From NCBI GenBank assembly GCA_002454975.1, contig DKJZ01000074.1, positions 1 through 64,000 of the forward strand: a DNA stretch of 64,000 nucleotides, given 5' to 3'. The notes below the pieces were generated by a model. It worked only from the letters and a program-made list of their open reading frames with translations. It was not told the origin of the DNA and made no database searches. Source of the DNA: Hylemonella sp. UBA6679 (GTDB taxonomy: Bacteria > Pseudomonadota > Gammaproteobacteria > Burkholderiales > Burkholderiaceae_C). Position 1 is the stretch's first letter. Each line of letters begins with the position of its first letter. Below are positions 8,968-17,867 of the stretch, one piece after another. The position numbers and the translations under genes were made by a program.

Positions 8968-9291
8968 TCAGGCAGCCAGTGTGGCTTGCGCACCTTTGAG
9001 CCAGGTCTCTACGCGCTGCGCTGCCTCAAAGTCGAGTTGGCTCAGGCCCTGCACGTCATGTGTGCGCCAAAACACCACGCACGTTGATGGGTGCACCACC
9101 AACTCAGGGTGGTGGTTCATGCCCTGGGCCATGAAGGCCACCGCGTTGACAAAGCTCATCACCTCGCTGTAGCTGGCAAAGCTGAATGTTTTTGCGATGC
9201 CCACCTCGGCCCCGTCACCTTGCAAACGCCAGCCTTCGAGCCGGCTGAGCTGACCCACCACCTCGATGGGGTTAAGTGCGCGCGGCTTCAT
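8968..9291 (-). CDS. phhB: 4a-hydroxytetrahydrobiopterin (pterin-4a-carbinolamine) dehydratase
   Basis: A 107-residue enzyme that dehydrates the 4a-hydroxy pterin formed by aromatic amino acid hydroxylases. The family pattern NHHPEL...FWRTHDVQGLSQLDFEAAQRV is present (NHHPE near residues 56-60). No phenylalanine hydroxylase gene is in the window. Its first codons overlap the end of the M48 peptidase gene by 4 bp (9288-9291), so translation is probably coupled. The gene symbol is by family only. Confidence 0.88.
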   Translation of the reverse strand: MKPRALNPIEVVGQLSRLEGWRLQGDGAEVGIAKTFSFASYSEVMSFVNAVAFMAQGMNHHPELVVHPSTCVVFWRTHDVQGLSQLDFEAAQRVETWLKGAQATLAA

Positions 9292-10559
9292 GCGTGCAGA
9301 CGCGCCAGGCGTTCCGTGGCGGGCGGGTGCGAGTAATAAAAAGCTGCGTACACAGGGTCGGGGGTGAGGGTGGCTGCGTTGTCTTCAAACAGCTTGAGCA
9401 AGGCGCTGCGTAAATCTGCGCCGCTGGTTTGGGCGGCTGCGTAGGCATCGGCCTCAAACTCGTGTGACCGCGACAAACGCGCCATCAAGGGCGAGATGAA
9501 AAAGCCCAAGAGCGGCACCACCATCATGAACAGCAGAAGGGCCAAAGCGTCATTGCTGCCGCTGAGCGAGGGGGCCACCCCCAAACCTGTGAAGAAAAAC
9601 ACCTGGCCCGACAACCAGCCCAGGAGCGCAAAGCCCAGCAAGCTCATGGCAAACAGCTGAACGATGCGTTGGATGATGTGTCGGTGCTTGAAGTGTCCTA
9701 ACTCGTGGGCGAGCACGGCATCAACTTCGCCTGGGCTGAGTTTGCTCAGCAGCGTGTCAAAAAACACCACGCGTTTGGCGGCGCCAAAACCGGTGAAATA
9801 AGCGTTGGCATGGGCGCTGCGTTTGCTGCCGTCCATCACAAACAGCCCCTTGGCTGCAAAGCCGCAGCGCGCCATAAGAGCGGTGACGCGGGCTTTGAGT
9901 TGTTCGTTGTCCAGAGGCTTGAACTGGTTGAACAAAGGCGCGATCACCGTGGGGTAAATCACCAGCAAAAGCAGGTTGAACGACATCCACAGGCCCCAGG
10001 CCCAGAGCCACCACAGCGGCCCCATGGCCCCCATCACCCACAACAGCAGCGTGAGCAGCGGCAAGCCCAGCAGGCTACCCACCAACACACCTTTGACCAG
10101 GTCGCCCAGCCAAAGTTTGAAGCTCATGCGGTTAAAGCCAAAACGCGCTTCAATCACAAAGGTTTGGTAGAGCGACATGGGCAAACCCAGCACGCCGCCC
10201 ACAAGCACAAAAGCCGCCACCAGTGCCACTTGCTGGGCCAGGCCATCGCCCATGACCAAGAGCAAGCCTTGGTTGAGTGCGTGCAGGCCGCCCAACAAAG
10301 TCCAGCCCATGAGGATGGCCGCTTCAAAGGCCATCTCCACCAAGCCCAGGCGCAATTTGCTCACCGTGTAATCGGCAGCTTTTTGGTGCGCTTGCAAGCT
10401 GATGGTGGGTGCAAAATCAGCAGGCACGGCCTGCCGGTGTCGTGCCACATGGCGTATTTGCCGCGCGGCTAGCCAATAACGCAGCACCAGCCCCACCAAG
10501 AGGGCAGCGGCAAAGCAAAGTGTGAGCGTCAGGGAGGCGTTGGAAGGTGCAATTGGCAT
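9288..10559 (-). CDS. M48-family CAAX-type membrane metalloprotease
   Basis: A 423-residue integral membrane zinc protease of the Ste24/HtpX superfamily. The active-site motif is LAHELGHFKHRH (HExxH), and the third ligand region is SHEFEADAYAA (ExxxD). There are four or more hydrophobic segments in the N-terminal half and two more after the HExxH. Bacterial substrates are unknown but probably include misfolded membrane proteins. The gene heads the minus-strand M48-phhB-rsgA operon and is divergent from orn, with about 30 bp between the starts. Confidence 0.88.
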   Translation of the reverse strand: MPIAPSNASLTLTLCFAAALLVGLVLRYWLAARQIRHVARHRQAVPADFAPTISLQAHQKAADYTVSKLRLGLVEMAFEAAILMGWTLLGGLHALNQGLLLVMGDGLAQQVALVAAFVLVGGVLGLPMSLYQTFVIEARFGFNRMSFKLWLGDLVKGVLVGSLLGLPLLTLLLWVMGAMGPLWWLWAWGLWMSFNLLLLVIYPTVIAPLFNQFKPLDNEQLKARVTALMARCGFAAKGLFVMDGSKRSAHANAYFTGFGAAKRVVFFDTLLSKLSPGEVDAVLAHELGHFKHRHIIQRIVQLFAMSLLGFALLGWLSGQVFFFTGLGVAPSLSGSNDALALLLFMMVVPLLGFFISPLMARLSRSHEFEADAYAAAQTSGADLRSALLKLFEDNAATLTPDPVYAAFYYSHPPATERLARLHA

Positions 10560-10593
10560 GCGAGAAGTTTAGGCGATCAGCGACAATCCAGTG

Positions 10594-11163
10594 ATGACTG
10601 ACACCCTTTTGAAAAAATCCGACCAAAACCTGATCTGGCTGGATTGCGAAATGACGGGGCTCGACCCCGAGCGCGATCGCTTGCTCGAAATCGCTGTGAT
10701 CGTGACCAGCCCAGACCTGGCCATCCGTGTGGAGGGACCGGTGCTGGTCATCCACCAAAGCGATGCGCAGCTCGCGCTGATGGACGCTTGGAACCAGGGC
10801 ACGCACGGTAAAAGCGGTTTGATCGACAAGGTCAAGGCCTCCACCGTCACGGAAGAAGCTGCGCAGACGCAGGTCATCGAGTTTCTCAAGCACTACGTGC
10901 CCAAGGGCTCGGTGCCCATGTGCGGCAACAGCATCGGGCAAGACCGCCGTTTTCTGGTCAAGTACATGCCCACCTTGGAGGCGTTTTTTCACTACCGCAA
11001 CATCGACGTGAGCACGCTCAAAGAGCTGGCCAAGCGCTGGCGCCCCGAGCTGGTCAAAGCCTTCAAGAAACAGCAAAAACACACCGCGCTGGCTGATGTG
11101 CACGAGTCCATCGACGAGCTCGATTTTTACCGCACCCACTTCCTCAACATAGCGCCAAACTAA
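10594..11163 (+). CDS. orn: Oligoribonuclease
   Basis: A 3'-5' exoribonuclease that degrades 2-5 nt RNAs and pGpG, the last step of c-di-GMP breakdown. The DEDDh exonuclease motifs are clear: [21 protein letters not shown] (Exo I; D and E), [12 protein letters not shown] (Exo II), and [14 protein letters not shown] (Exo III with His and Asp). The start may be GTG 10591 or ATG 10594; the ATG is preferred. The length (~189 residues) is slightly above the E. coli enzyme. It stands alone between the divergent protease gene and the helicase leader. Confidence 0.95.
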   Translation: MTDTLLKKSDQNLIWLDCEMTGLDPERDRLLEIAVIVTSPDLAIRVEGPVLVIHQSDAQLALMDAWNQGTHGKSGLIDKVKASTVTEEAAQTQVIEFLKHYVPKGSVPMCGNSIGQDRRFLVKYMPTLEAFFHYRNIDVSTLKELAKRWRPELVKAFKKQQKHTALADVHESIDELDFYRTHFLNIAPN

Positions 11164-11400
11164 GAAGCCGTTAGGTAAAAACCCTGATTCATGCCATAAT
11201 GCGAGGCTGCGTTAGATACGCAGTTTGTGCATCTCCCTTCATTCACCGGACCATCGCGCATCCGCCAAGCCCACAAGCTTGAGGTGCAGCGGCTTAATAG
11301 GTCCCCGGTCTCGGCTTTTGTCGACGCAGGTTCTGTTTGATGGTTGATGTTTTTTAACCATGAACGGAGCCGCCTCCTGGCGCTCGCGTGTGAGAAAACC
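11164..11400 (+). promoter_or_regulatory. Long leader of the DEAD-box helicase gene
   Basis: There is no credible gene in these 237 bp. A CATAAT at 11194-11199 could be a -10 element. Close to the coding region, ATGGTT (11340-11345) and AACCAT (11356-11361) form an inverted repeat around a T-rich loop. Long structured leaders are common on cold-shock and self-regulated DEAD-box genes, and that is the inference here. No named RNA family was recognised. Confidence 0.4.
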
Positions 11401-13260
11401 ATGACCGACACTCTGTTGGCGGGCGACCTGTCGCTTGCTGAAACTTCTTCTTTTGACCTCCAAACCCTTGACACCTCTGAGGCGGCCCTGGCCCCTGAGC
11501 TGAATGTTGAGGCCGCTGCCGACCAGGCGCCCAACGAACCCAACGGTTTTGTTGAGCTGGGCTTGGCCCCTGAGCTGGTGCAAGCCGTGGCCGACCTGGG
11601 TTACACCCAGCCCACCACGGTGCAGTCCACCGCCATTCCTTTGGCCATGCCTACGGAAGATGCAGACCGCTACATCGACCTGATGGTGTCGAGCCAAACC
11701 GGCAGCGGTAAAACCGCCGCGTTTTTGTTGCCTGTGTTGCACACCTTGATTCAGCAGCAAGAGCAAGCCGCTGCACAAGAGCGCGCTGACTTTGAGCGCC
11801 AAGTGGCCGAGGCCGCTGCTCGCGGTGAGCCCGCGCCCAAGCGTGCCAAGCGCAAAGACCCCACCAACCCCCGTCATTTCAAAGCCACCGCGCCTGGTGC
11901 TTTGATTTTGTGCCCAACCCGCGAGTTGGCCCAACAGGTGGCGCACGACGCCATCGAGTTGGTCAAACATTGCCGCGGTCTGCGCATTGCCAACGTGGTG
12001 GGCGGCATGCCTTACCAGTTGCAAATTGCCAAGCTGCAAAACGCTAACCTCGTGGTGGCCACCCCTGGGCGCCTGCTGGACCTGCAGCGTTCGATGCAAA
12101 TCAAACTCGACCAGGTGCAGTTCCTGGTGGTGGACGAAGCCGACCGCATGTTGGACCTGGGCTTCTCCGACGACCTGGCTGAAGTCAATGAACTCACCAG
12201 CCAGCGCCGCCAGACCATGATGTTCTCAGCCACGTTTGCGCCGCGCATTCAGCAGCTCGCCATGCGCGTGATGCATGACAACGGCTCGTCGGTGAAGAAG
12301 GTGCAAATCGACTCGCCGCAAGAAAAACACGCCAACATCAAGCAAGTGCTGTTCTGGGCTGACAACACCCAGCACAAGCGCGCTTTGCTCGACCACTGGC
12401 TGCGTGACACCACCATCAACCAAGCCATTGTGTTTGCATCCACCCAAGTGGAATGCGACGGCCTGGCCAACGACTTGCAGCAAGAAGGCTTTGATGCTGT
12501 GGCGTTGCACGGTGCTCTGAGTCAAGGCCTGCGTAACCGCCGTTTGATGGCGCTGCGCAATGGTCAGGTGCAAATTTTGGTGGCCACCGATGTGGCGGCC
12601 CGCGGCATTGACGTGCCCACCATCACCCACGTGTTCAACTTTGGCCTGCCCATGAAAGCCGAAGACTATACCCACCGCATTGGCCGCACCGGCCGTGCTG
12701 GTCGCGATGGCTTGGCCGTGACCTTCGCGGAGTTCCGCGATCGTCGCAAAATCTTCGACATCGAAGCCTACAGCCGTCAGCAGTTCAAGGCCGAGGTCAT
12801 TCCTGGCATGGAACCCAAGCAACGTTTCCCTGAGCCGGGCCGCAACTCCAATTTTGGTGGCCGCAACACCCGCGGTGGCAGCGAGGGTTTCTCGCGTGAC
12901 CGTAAATTCGGTGGCGGTGGCAAGCCTGGCTTTGGTCCCCGTCCTGATGCCGGTGGCAAGGCCCGTGGCTTTGGTGACCGCAACCCAGGTTTTTCTGACC
13001 GTCCTTTCGGCCAAGACCGCCCCGCTGGCGATCGCTTTGCCGGCAAAGGCGCAGCCAACCCCTTCCAGACCCGCGGTGATGGTTTTGCCAAAGGCGGCAA
13101 AGGTGATTTCGGCGGCCGTCCTGAGTTCGGTGCACGCGGCGACTTCGGTGACCGTAAACCCTCGCCTGGCGGCAAGCCTGGCTTTGGCAAACCCTCGCAC
13201 GGGCCACGCCCCTTCACCCCTCGAGGTGATGCCAAGCGCAGCGGCAAACCCACGCGCTGA
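11401..13260 (+). CDS. DEAD-box ATP-dependent RNA helicase with RG-rich tail (RhlE-like)
   Basis: A 619-residue RNA-unwinding ATPase. The helicase motifs are in order: Q-motif (GYTQPTTVQSTAIPLAMP), SSQTGSGKTAAF (I), PTRELAQQ (Ia), VVDEADRMLDLGF (II), SATFAP (III), and the C-terminal ATDVAARGIDVP (V) and HRIGRTGRAGRDG (VI). An alanine/glutamine/lysine-rich insert of ~45 residues sits between motifs I and Ia, as in other Burkholderiales helicases. Residues ~476-619 form a low-complexity Gly/Arg/Phe tail (GGRNTRGG, GFGDRNPGF), likely an RNA-binding and condensing segment. The open frame extends to a TTG at 11344, but ATG 11401 gives the natural N-terminus (MTDTLLAGDL). Confidence 0.93.
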   Translation: MTDTLLAGDLSLAETSSFDLQTLDTSEAALAPELNVEAAADQAPNEPNGFVELGLAPELVQAVADLGYTQPTTVQSTAIPLAMPTEDADRYIDLMVSSQTGSGKTAAFLLPVLHTLIQQQEQAAAQERADFERQVAEAAARGEPAPKRAKRKDPTNPRHFKATAPGALILCPTRELAQQVAHDAIELVKHCRGLRIANVVGGMPYQLQIAKLQNANLVVATPGRLLDLQRSMQIKLDQVQFLVVDEADRMLDLGFSDDLAEVNELTSQRRQTMMFSATFAPRIQQLAMRVMHDNGSSVKKVQIDSPQEKHANIKQVLFWADNTQHKRALLDHWLRDTTINQAIVFASTQVECDGLANDLQQEGFDAVALHGALSQGLRNRRLMALRNGQVQILVATDVAARGIDVPTITHVFNFGLPMKAEDYTHRIGRTGRAGRDGLAVTFAEFRDRRKIFDIEAYSRQQFKAEVIPGMEPKQRFPEPGRNSNFGGRNTRGGSEGFSRDRKFGGGGKPGFGPRPDAGGKARGFGDRNPGFSDRPFGQDRPAGDRFAGKGAANPFQTRGDGFAKGGKGDFGGRPEFGARGDFGDRKPSPGGKPGFGKPSHGPRPFTPRGDAKRSGKPTR

Positions 13261-13314
13261 ACGTCGCTGCACTTCCCTGAACCAGAGCCCTTCAAAGGCT
13301 TTGGTTCTGGCCAG

Positions 13315-13341
13315 AGCCCGTTGCTTGCAACGGGCTTTTTT
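13315..13341 (+). terminator. Rho-independent terminator of the DEAD-box helicase gene
   Basis: AGCCCGTTGC (13315-13324) is perfectly complementary to GCAACGGGCT (13327-13336) and runs into a T stretch. It lies 55 bp after the helicase stop. Confidence 0.9.
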
Positions 13342-13418
13342 ATTTTTGGCGTTCACCTTCATAATGGTTTGACCCTCAGGCACAAGACCTGAGCGGCACA
13401 ACAACGAAGGAGACAACG

Positions 13419-14432
13419 ATGCCCCACAACGCCCGACCCTCAAGCGCCAAGCACCGCGCCTTGCGCCGCGCCCTGATCGTCACCCCTCTGGCCCTGTCCC
13501 TGGGCATGCTGGGCAGCCAGGCCCAAAGCCAGACAGCCAACAACTTCCCCAACAAACCCATGCGCATGGTGGTGACCTTCACCAGCGGTGGTGCGCCCGA
13601 CATCATTGCCCGCATTTTGGGTGAGCGCTTCACCGCCGCCTGGGGTCAACCAGTGCTGGTCGACAACAAGCCTGGTTCGGGTGGCAACATTGGCGCAGAC
13701 TTTGTCGCCAAGTCGGCACCCGATGGGCACACCTTGGTGGTGGGTACCGTGGGCACCCACGCCATCAACGGCGCTTTGTACGCCAAGATGCCTTACGACA
13801 TGGTGCGCGACTTTGTGCCCGTGAGCTTGGTGGCCACCACGCCCAATTTGCTGGTGGTCAACAACGATGTGCCTGCCAAAAGCGTCAAAGAACTGGTGGA
13901 GCTGGGCAAAAAGCAACCCTTGACCTTTGCCTCTTCGGGTTCAGGCACCTCGATTCACGTCTCCGGTGAGCTGTTCAAGAGCATGACCGGGGCGGACATG
14001 ACCCACATTCCTTACAAAGGCCGCGCCAGCGCCATCCCCGACCTGCTCGGTGGCCGTGTGACCATGATGTTTGACAACATGCCCTCAAGCTTGCCTTTGG
14101 TGCGCGAGGGCAAGTTACGCGCCTTGGGTGTGACCAGCGCCCAGCGCTCGCCCGCTGCCCCCGACATTCCCACCATTGCCGAAACCTTGCCTGGCTTTGA
14201 GGCTGTGTCTTGGTTTGCCGTGTTCGCCCCGGCTGGCACGCCCAAGCCTGTGGTGGACAAGCTGCAAAGTGAGATCAACCGCATCTTGAAAACCCCAGAG
14301 GTTGCCAAGCGCCTCTCAGACATCGGCTTGGAGCCCGTGGGCTCCACGTCCGAGGACCTGGCCAACTACCAGCGCACCGAAATCAGCAAGTGGGCCAAGG
14401 TGGTGAAAGACTCAGGCGCTAAAGCAGACTGA
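13419..14432 (+). CDS. Bug-type tripartite tricarboxylate transporter receptor
   Basis: A 337-residue periplasmic substrate-binding protein of the TctC/Bug family. Residues 1-37 form a long export signal (basic start SAKHRALRRALIV, then a hydrophobic core ending in AQSQT). Family features follow: PNKPMRMVVTFTSGGAPDIIAR, VDNKPGSGGNIGADFVAKSAPDGHT and VGTVGTHAINGALY. Burkholderiales carry large numbers of orphan Bug receptors without adjacent TctAB membrane genes, and this is one of them. The ligand, usually a carboxylate, cannot be told from sequence. An AAGGAGA ribosome binding site precedes the ATG. Confidence 0.92.
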   Translation: MPHNARPSSAKHRALRRALIVTPLALSLGMLGSQAQSQTANNFPNKPMRMVVTFTSGGAPDIIARILGERFTAAWGQPVLVDNKPGSGGNIGADFVAKSAPDGHTLVVGTVGTHAINGALYAKMPYDMVRDFVPVSLVATTPNLLVVNNDVPAKSVKELVELGKKQPLTFASSGSGTSIHVSGELFKSMTGADMTHIPYKGRASAIPDLLGGRVTMMFDNMPSSLPLVREGKLRALGVTSAQRSPAAPDIPTIAETLPGFEAVSWFAVFAPAGTPKPVVDKLQSEINRILKTPEVAKRLSDIGLEPVGSTSEDLANYQRTEISKWAKVVKDSGAKAD

Positions 14433-14440
14433 GTATTGGC

Positions 14441-15973
14441 TCAAAGCTGCTCGATGTTGGCCAGGGTCTGGGCAGCTTGGGCAGTGATCGCTTCTTGTTC
14501 TTGCGCGTCGAGGCGGTCAAAATTTTTCATCATCAGGGCTGCGCGCGGGTTGCGCCGCAGCGCGTCCTGGTGCTTGTTTAAAAACTGCCAATACAAGGTC
14601 GTCATGGGGCAGGCTTGCGGGCCCGTTTTTTGATCGGGTTTGTAACGGCAGCCTTGGCAGTAGTTGCTCATGCGCTTGATGTAAGCGCCACTGGCGGCAT
14701 AGGGCTTGGTGGTGAACCGCTCACCCAGCGCAAACAGCGCCATGCCCGCAGTGTTGGGCAGCTCCACCCACTCCACCGCGTCCACATACACCGCCAAATA
14801 CCAGTCGCACACCGCCTGAGGCAGCAAGCCTGCGAGCATGGCGAAGTTGCCCGTGACCATCAGCCTTTGGATGTGGTGCGCGTAGCCGTGTTGCAAGGTC
14901 TGGTCGATGGCCTGTTGCATGCAGTGCATGCCAGTTTTGCCAGTCCAAAACCACGAGGGCAGGGGCAACTCTGCTTGCAGATGGTTGGCCGTTTTCATGC
15001 CTGGCATGTCCAGCGCATACACCCCGCGCATGAACTCGCGCCAGCCCAAAATTTGTCGCACAAACCCTTCGACACTGGGCAAGTCAGCCTGGCCTTGTGC
15101 GTACATGTGCACCGCCGCATCAATCACCTCGCGCGGGTTGAGGAGCTTGAGGTTCAGGCTGGTGGAGAGCAAACTGTGCAGCAAAAATGGCTCGCCTGTC
15201 CACATCGCATCTTGTGTCGGGCCAAAGCGAGCAAGGCGGTGCGTTAAAAAAGATTGCAGGGCAAGCAGTGCTTGCGCACGAGTGACCGGCCAGTTGAAAT
15301 CTTCCAGATGTCCGGGGTGGTCTCCCAGGTGTTTGCGCACATCATCCAGGGCAGATTGCGTCAGCGCGTCGGGTACAAACCGTGGCAAGGCTGGCAAGTC
15401 TTGAGGCCCAGATTTGCCGAAACTTTTGCGGTTGTCCGCGTCAAAGTTCCAGGCGCCACCCAGGGGCTCGTCACCGTCCATCAGCACTTGGTGGCGCTTG
15501 CGCATCATTCGGTAGAACATCTCCATGCGCAGGTGCTTGGAGCGGCCGGCCCAAGCTGCAAAAGCCTGGTGCGAGATCATGAAGTGATCGTCTTGCAGCC
15601 AGCGCAGTGGCAAGCCTGCCGTTTGGCAAGCAGCCTCCAGCATGTGCGTGACACGCAAGTCGCCGGTTTCTACACACACCACCTCGTCAAAGCGCTGGTG
15701 CAGCAAGGCATCTGCCCAGGCCTGCCCCAGGCTTTTGAACGGGTGTTGTCCGAGTGCCAGGTAGTCGACCTGCCAGCCACGCTCACGCAAGTCTTGGGCG
15801 TGGTGACGCATGGCCGCAAAAAACAAGGCGCTGCGCACTTGAGAGCTCCAGACATGGGTGCTTTCCTCCATGGCCTCGACCATGAGGATGCAGGTCTGTG
15901 CAGGCTGTGCTTGGCGCAGGGCAGGGTGATCGTGCTGGAGCTGGTCGCCCAGAATGATGAGCAGGGTGGTCAT
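14441..15973 (-). CDS. phrB: Iron-sulfur bacterial cryptochrome/photolyase (FeS-BCP, PhrB type)
   Basis: A 510-residue photolyase of the FeS-BCP class, whose studied members repair (6-4) photoproducts using FAD, a lumazine antenna and a [4Fe-4S] cluster. The four cluster cysteines are Cys351, Cys439, Cys442 and Cys455 (MHCMQ, NYCQGCRY, GPQACP). They match Cys350/438/441/454 of the Agrobacterium PhrB enzyme with an offset of one. The His pair in GYAHHIQRLMVTGNF (366-367) is the conserved active-site region. The N-terminal antenna domain begins LLIILGDQL. It is the third gene of a minus-strand run after an FAD photolyase and a DUF2256 gene; the DUF2256 stop is 4 bp upstream of its start. Confidence 0.93.
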   Translation of the reverse strand: MTTLLIILGDQLQHDHPALRQAQPAQTCILMVEAMEESTHVWSSQVRSALFFAAMRHHAQDLRERGWQVDYLALGQHPFKSLGQAWADALLHQRFDEVVCVETGDLRVTHMLEAACQTAGLPLRWLQDDHFMISHQAFAAWAGRSKHLRMEMFYRMMRKRHQVLMDGDEPLGGAWNFDADNRKSFGKSGPQDLPALPRFVPDALTQSALDDVRKHLGDHPGHLEDFNWPVTRAQALLALQSFLTHRLARFGPTQDAMWTGEPFLLHSLLSTSLNLKLLNPREVIDAAVHMYAQGQADLPSVEGFVRQILGWREFMRGVYALDMPGMKTANHLQAELPLPSWFWTGKTGMHCMQQAIDQTLQHGYAHHIQRLMVTGNFAMLAGLLPQAVCDWYLAVYVDAVEWVELPNTAGMALFALGERFTTKPYAASGAYIKRMSNYCQGCRYKPDQKTGPQACPMTTLYWQFLNKHQDALRRNPRAALMMKNFDRLDAQEQEAITAQAAQTLANIEQL

Positions 15974-15976
15974 GGT

Positions 15977-16138
15977 TCAGCGCTTGCCTTGTTGACGGCA
16001 AGCTTCGCTGCAGTATTTCACCTCGTCCCAGTTTTTGGCCCAGGCTTTACGCCAGGTCATGGGGCGTTGGCACACCGTGCAGGGTTTGCTGGGCAAGGCA
16101 GATTTGTTGCCTTTGAAGCTGCGTTTGGGTTCACCCAT
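15977..16138 (-). CDS. DUF2256 small zinc-ribbon-like protein
   Basis: A 53-residue protein of the DUF2256 family. Its centre reads LPSKPCTVCQRPMTWRKAW and its end reads VKYCSEACRQQ, giving two CxxC/CxxxC pairs expected to hold one zinc ion. The start is taken at ATG 16138 (MGEPKRSFKGNKS), which fits the family better than the longer frame to 16186. Its start overlaps the end of the upstream photolyase gene by 8 bp. DUF2256 genes are often found next to photolyase or cryptochrome genes, and here one is wedged between two of them. Its function is unknown. Confidence 0.85.
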   Translation of the reverse strand: MGEPKRSFKGNKSALPSKPCTVCQRPMTWRKAWAKNWDEVKYCSEACRQQGKR

Positions 16139-17867
16139 GGGAGGGCTCCTGTGAGGGGATGTCGCCAAACAAATCGGCTTGCGCATCTGGGATGTGTTGG
16201 GTGACGGGTCGTTGGGCCGCTGTCTTGGTGCTGGGGCTTTTTCGACCGGTTTCTAGGCGGGTTTTTCGGCGGGTTTCGCGCCCCGGGTCGCGGCTGGCAT
16301 GGGTTTGCAAAATGTCTTGGGTGTGCGCCCTGGCTGCGGGTGATTTTTTCTGTGTGTCTCGCAAGCCCCACATGGTGTCGCGCGCGGCTTTGCCTGCAGC
16401 CGCCACATCCACCACCGCTTGTGGGTAGTGCACACCCAACACACAGCCCAGGTGTTGCTGCAGGGTCAGCGGCATGGTCCAAGGTTCGGCCAGATACGCC
16501 GTGGGGACGTTGCGTAACTCTGGGCACCACTGCCGGATGAACAGGCCCTCGGGGTCTTGGTCCAAGGCTTGTTTGGTGGGGCTGTAAATGCGAATGGTGT
16601 TGATGCCTGTGGTGCCCGATTGCATCTGCACCTGCGGGTAATGGATGCCAGGTTCGTAGTCCAGAAACTCTCGTGCCAAATGCAAAGCCGGCTCACGCCA
16701 GTGCTGCCACAGGTGGTAGCTTGAAAAACTCATCAGCATGGCGCGCATGCGAAAGTTGATCCAGCCTGTGGCCAGCAGCATGCGCATGCACGCATCCACC
16801 ATGGGCACACCCGTGCGGCCCTCACACCAAGCGGCCAGCCGCTGCGGTTCAGGTTCAGGCCGAAGCCCGTTGCAGGCCCGGTGCAGGTTGCGCTGCTCGA
16901 TGTCAGGCTGGCTCTCGAGCTTTTGAATGAAGTGGCAGTGCCAGTGCAAACGGCTCTCAAACGATTTGAGGCTTTGCAGCATGCCTACCGGGCGCTCGGG
17001 CGCAGGCACGCCCAGCCAATACGCCCGTGCATCGTTCAAGGCATGCACCACCATGCGGATGGAGACCACGCCATAGGCGATGAAGGGCGAGAGGCGCGAG
17101 CAGCTGTCTTGTGCCGTCAAGGGGCTGCTCATGCCTTGGCGGTAATCGCTGGCGCGGCTGTCTAAAAAACTGCCCAGCAGTGCTTGCGCTGCAGCGTGTC
17201 CACCGCGTTGGCGCAAGGGCTTGTCCGTGCCACGCACCCCAAGGCTGACTGCATCCATCAAGCCGCAACTTTGCAGTTGCGCATGCAGCTGCTGTGTGGC
17301 GCTCGGTAGGGTTTGCGGCTGGGGGGCAGGCAGGGGGTCTGGCGTCATGCGCTCGATCCACAAGCGCGTCCAATGGTCTCGGTTGTTCAGGCGTCTGACC
17401 ACACCGTTGTTGGGTGCTTGGTGCCAGCGCACACCGCGCTGCGCACACCAACGCCCCACGGCGATGTCGCGCGCGTAGGTGATGCCGTTGCCAGTTTCTT
17501 CATGGCTCCATAAGCGGGCAAAGCCTGTGCGTTCGTGCAAGTCTTGCAGAACCTCGCACACCGCACCATGGCGCATCAACAAACGTATGCCCAGGCTCGC
17601 CAGTGCAGTGTGGAGTTCTTGCAGGCATTCGTTGGTAAAGCCCAGGTGCTGCGCGCTGTAGTCTGGGGCGTGCAGCACCTCAGGCTCGTACACATACACG
17701 GCCAGCACCGGCCCCAAGCGCATGGCTTGGTGCAAGGCGTGGTGGTCAAGCACGCGCAAGTCACGCTTGAACCACAGCAATTGCGTGGGTGCAAGCGTTG
17801 CAGGCACCTTAGCTTGGGCGTTGGTTGCGTTGCAAAAAGCCGTGCTTGAAGGTGTCAATGTAGGCAT
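16131..17867 (-). CDS. FAD-binding cryptochrome/photolyase family protein with basic C-terminal tail
   Basis: A ~578-residue photolyase homologue: Rossmann antenna domain (LLWFKRDLRVLDHHAL), linker, and helical FAD domain (SPFIAYGVVS; TGVPMVDACMRMLLATGWINFRMRAM). In the region that reads GGWQWAAS in E. coli photolyase, this protein reads GIHYPQVQMQSGTTG, so the tryptophan next to FAD is replaced. It belongs to a variant subgroup whose repair activity I would not assume. The last ~70 residues are a basic, disordered-looking tail ending in QADLFGDI, which resembles a sliding-clamp binding motif. Start choice: ATG 17867 lies inside the TetR gene (58-bp overlap); GTG 17807, 1 bp after the TetR stop, is a plausible coupled alternative and gives a more usual N-terminus. 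Confidence 0.88.
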   Translation of the reverse strand: MPTLTPSSTAFCNATNAQAKVPATLAPTQLLWFKRDLRVLDHHALHQAMRLGPVLAVYVYEPEVLHAPDYSAQHLGFTNECLQELHTALASLGIRLLMRHGAVCEVLQDLHERTGFARLWSHEETGNGITYARDIAVGRWCAQRGVRWHQAPNNGVVRRLNNRDHWTRLWIERMTPDPLPAPQPQTLPSATQQLHAQLQSCGLMDAVSLGVRGTDKPLRQRGGHAAAQALLGSFLDSRASDYRQGMSSPLTAQDSCSRLSPFIAYGVVSIRMVVHALNDARAYWLGVPAPERPVGMLQSLKSFESRLHWHCHFIQKLESQPDIEQRNLHRACNGLRPEPEPQRLAAWCEGRTGVPMVDACMRMLLATGWINFRMRAMLMSFSSYHLWQHWREPALHLAREFLDYEPGIHYPQVQMQSGTTGINTIRIYSPTKQALDQDPEGLFIRQWCPELRNVPTAYLAEPWTMPLTLQQHLGCVLGVHYPQAVVDVAAAGKAARDTMWGLRDTQKKSPAARAHTQDILQTHASRDPGRETRRKTRLETGRKSPSTKTAAQRPVTQHIPDAQADLFGDIPSQEPSHG

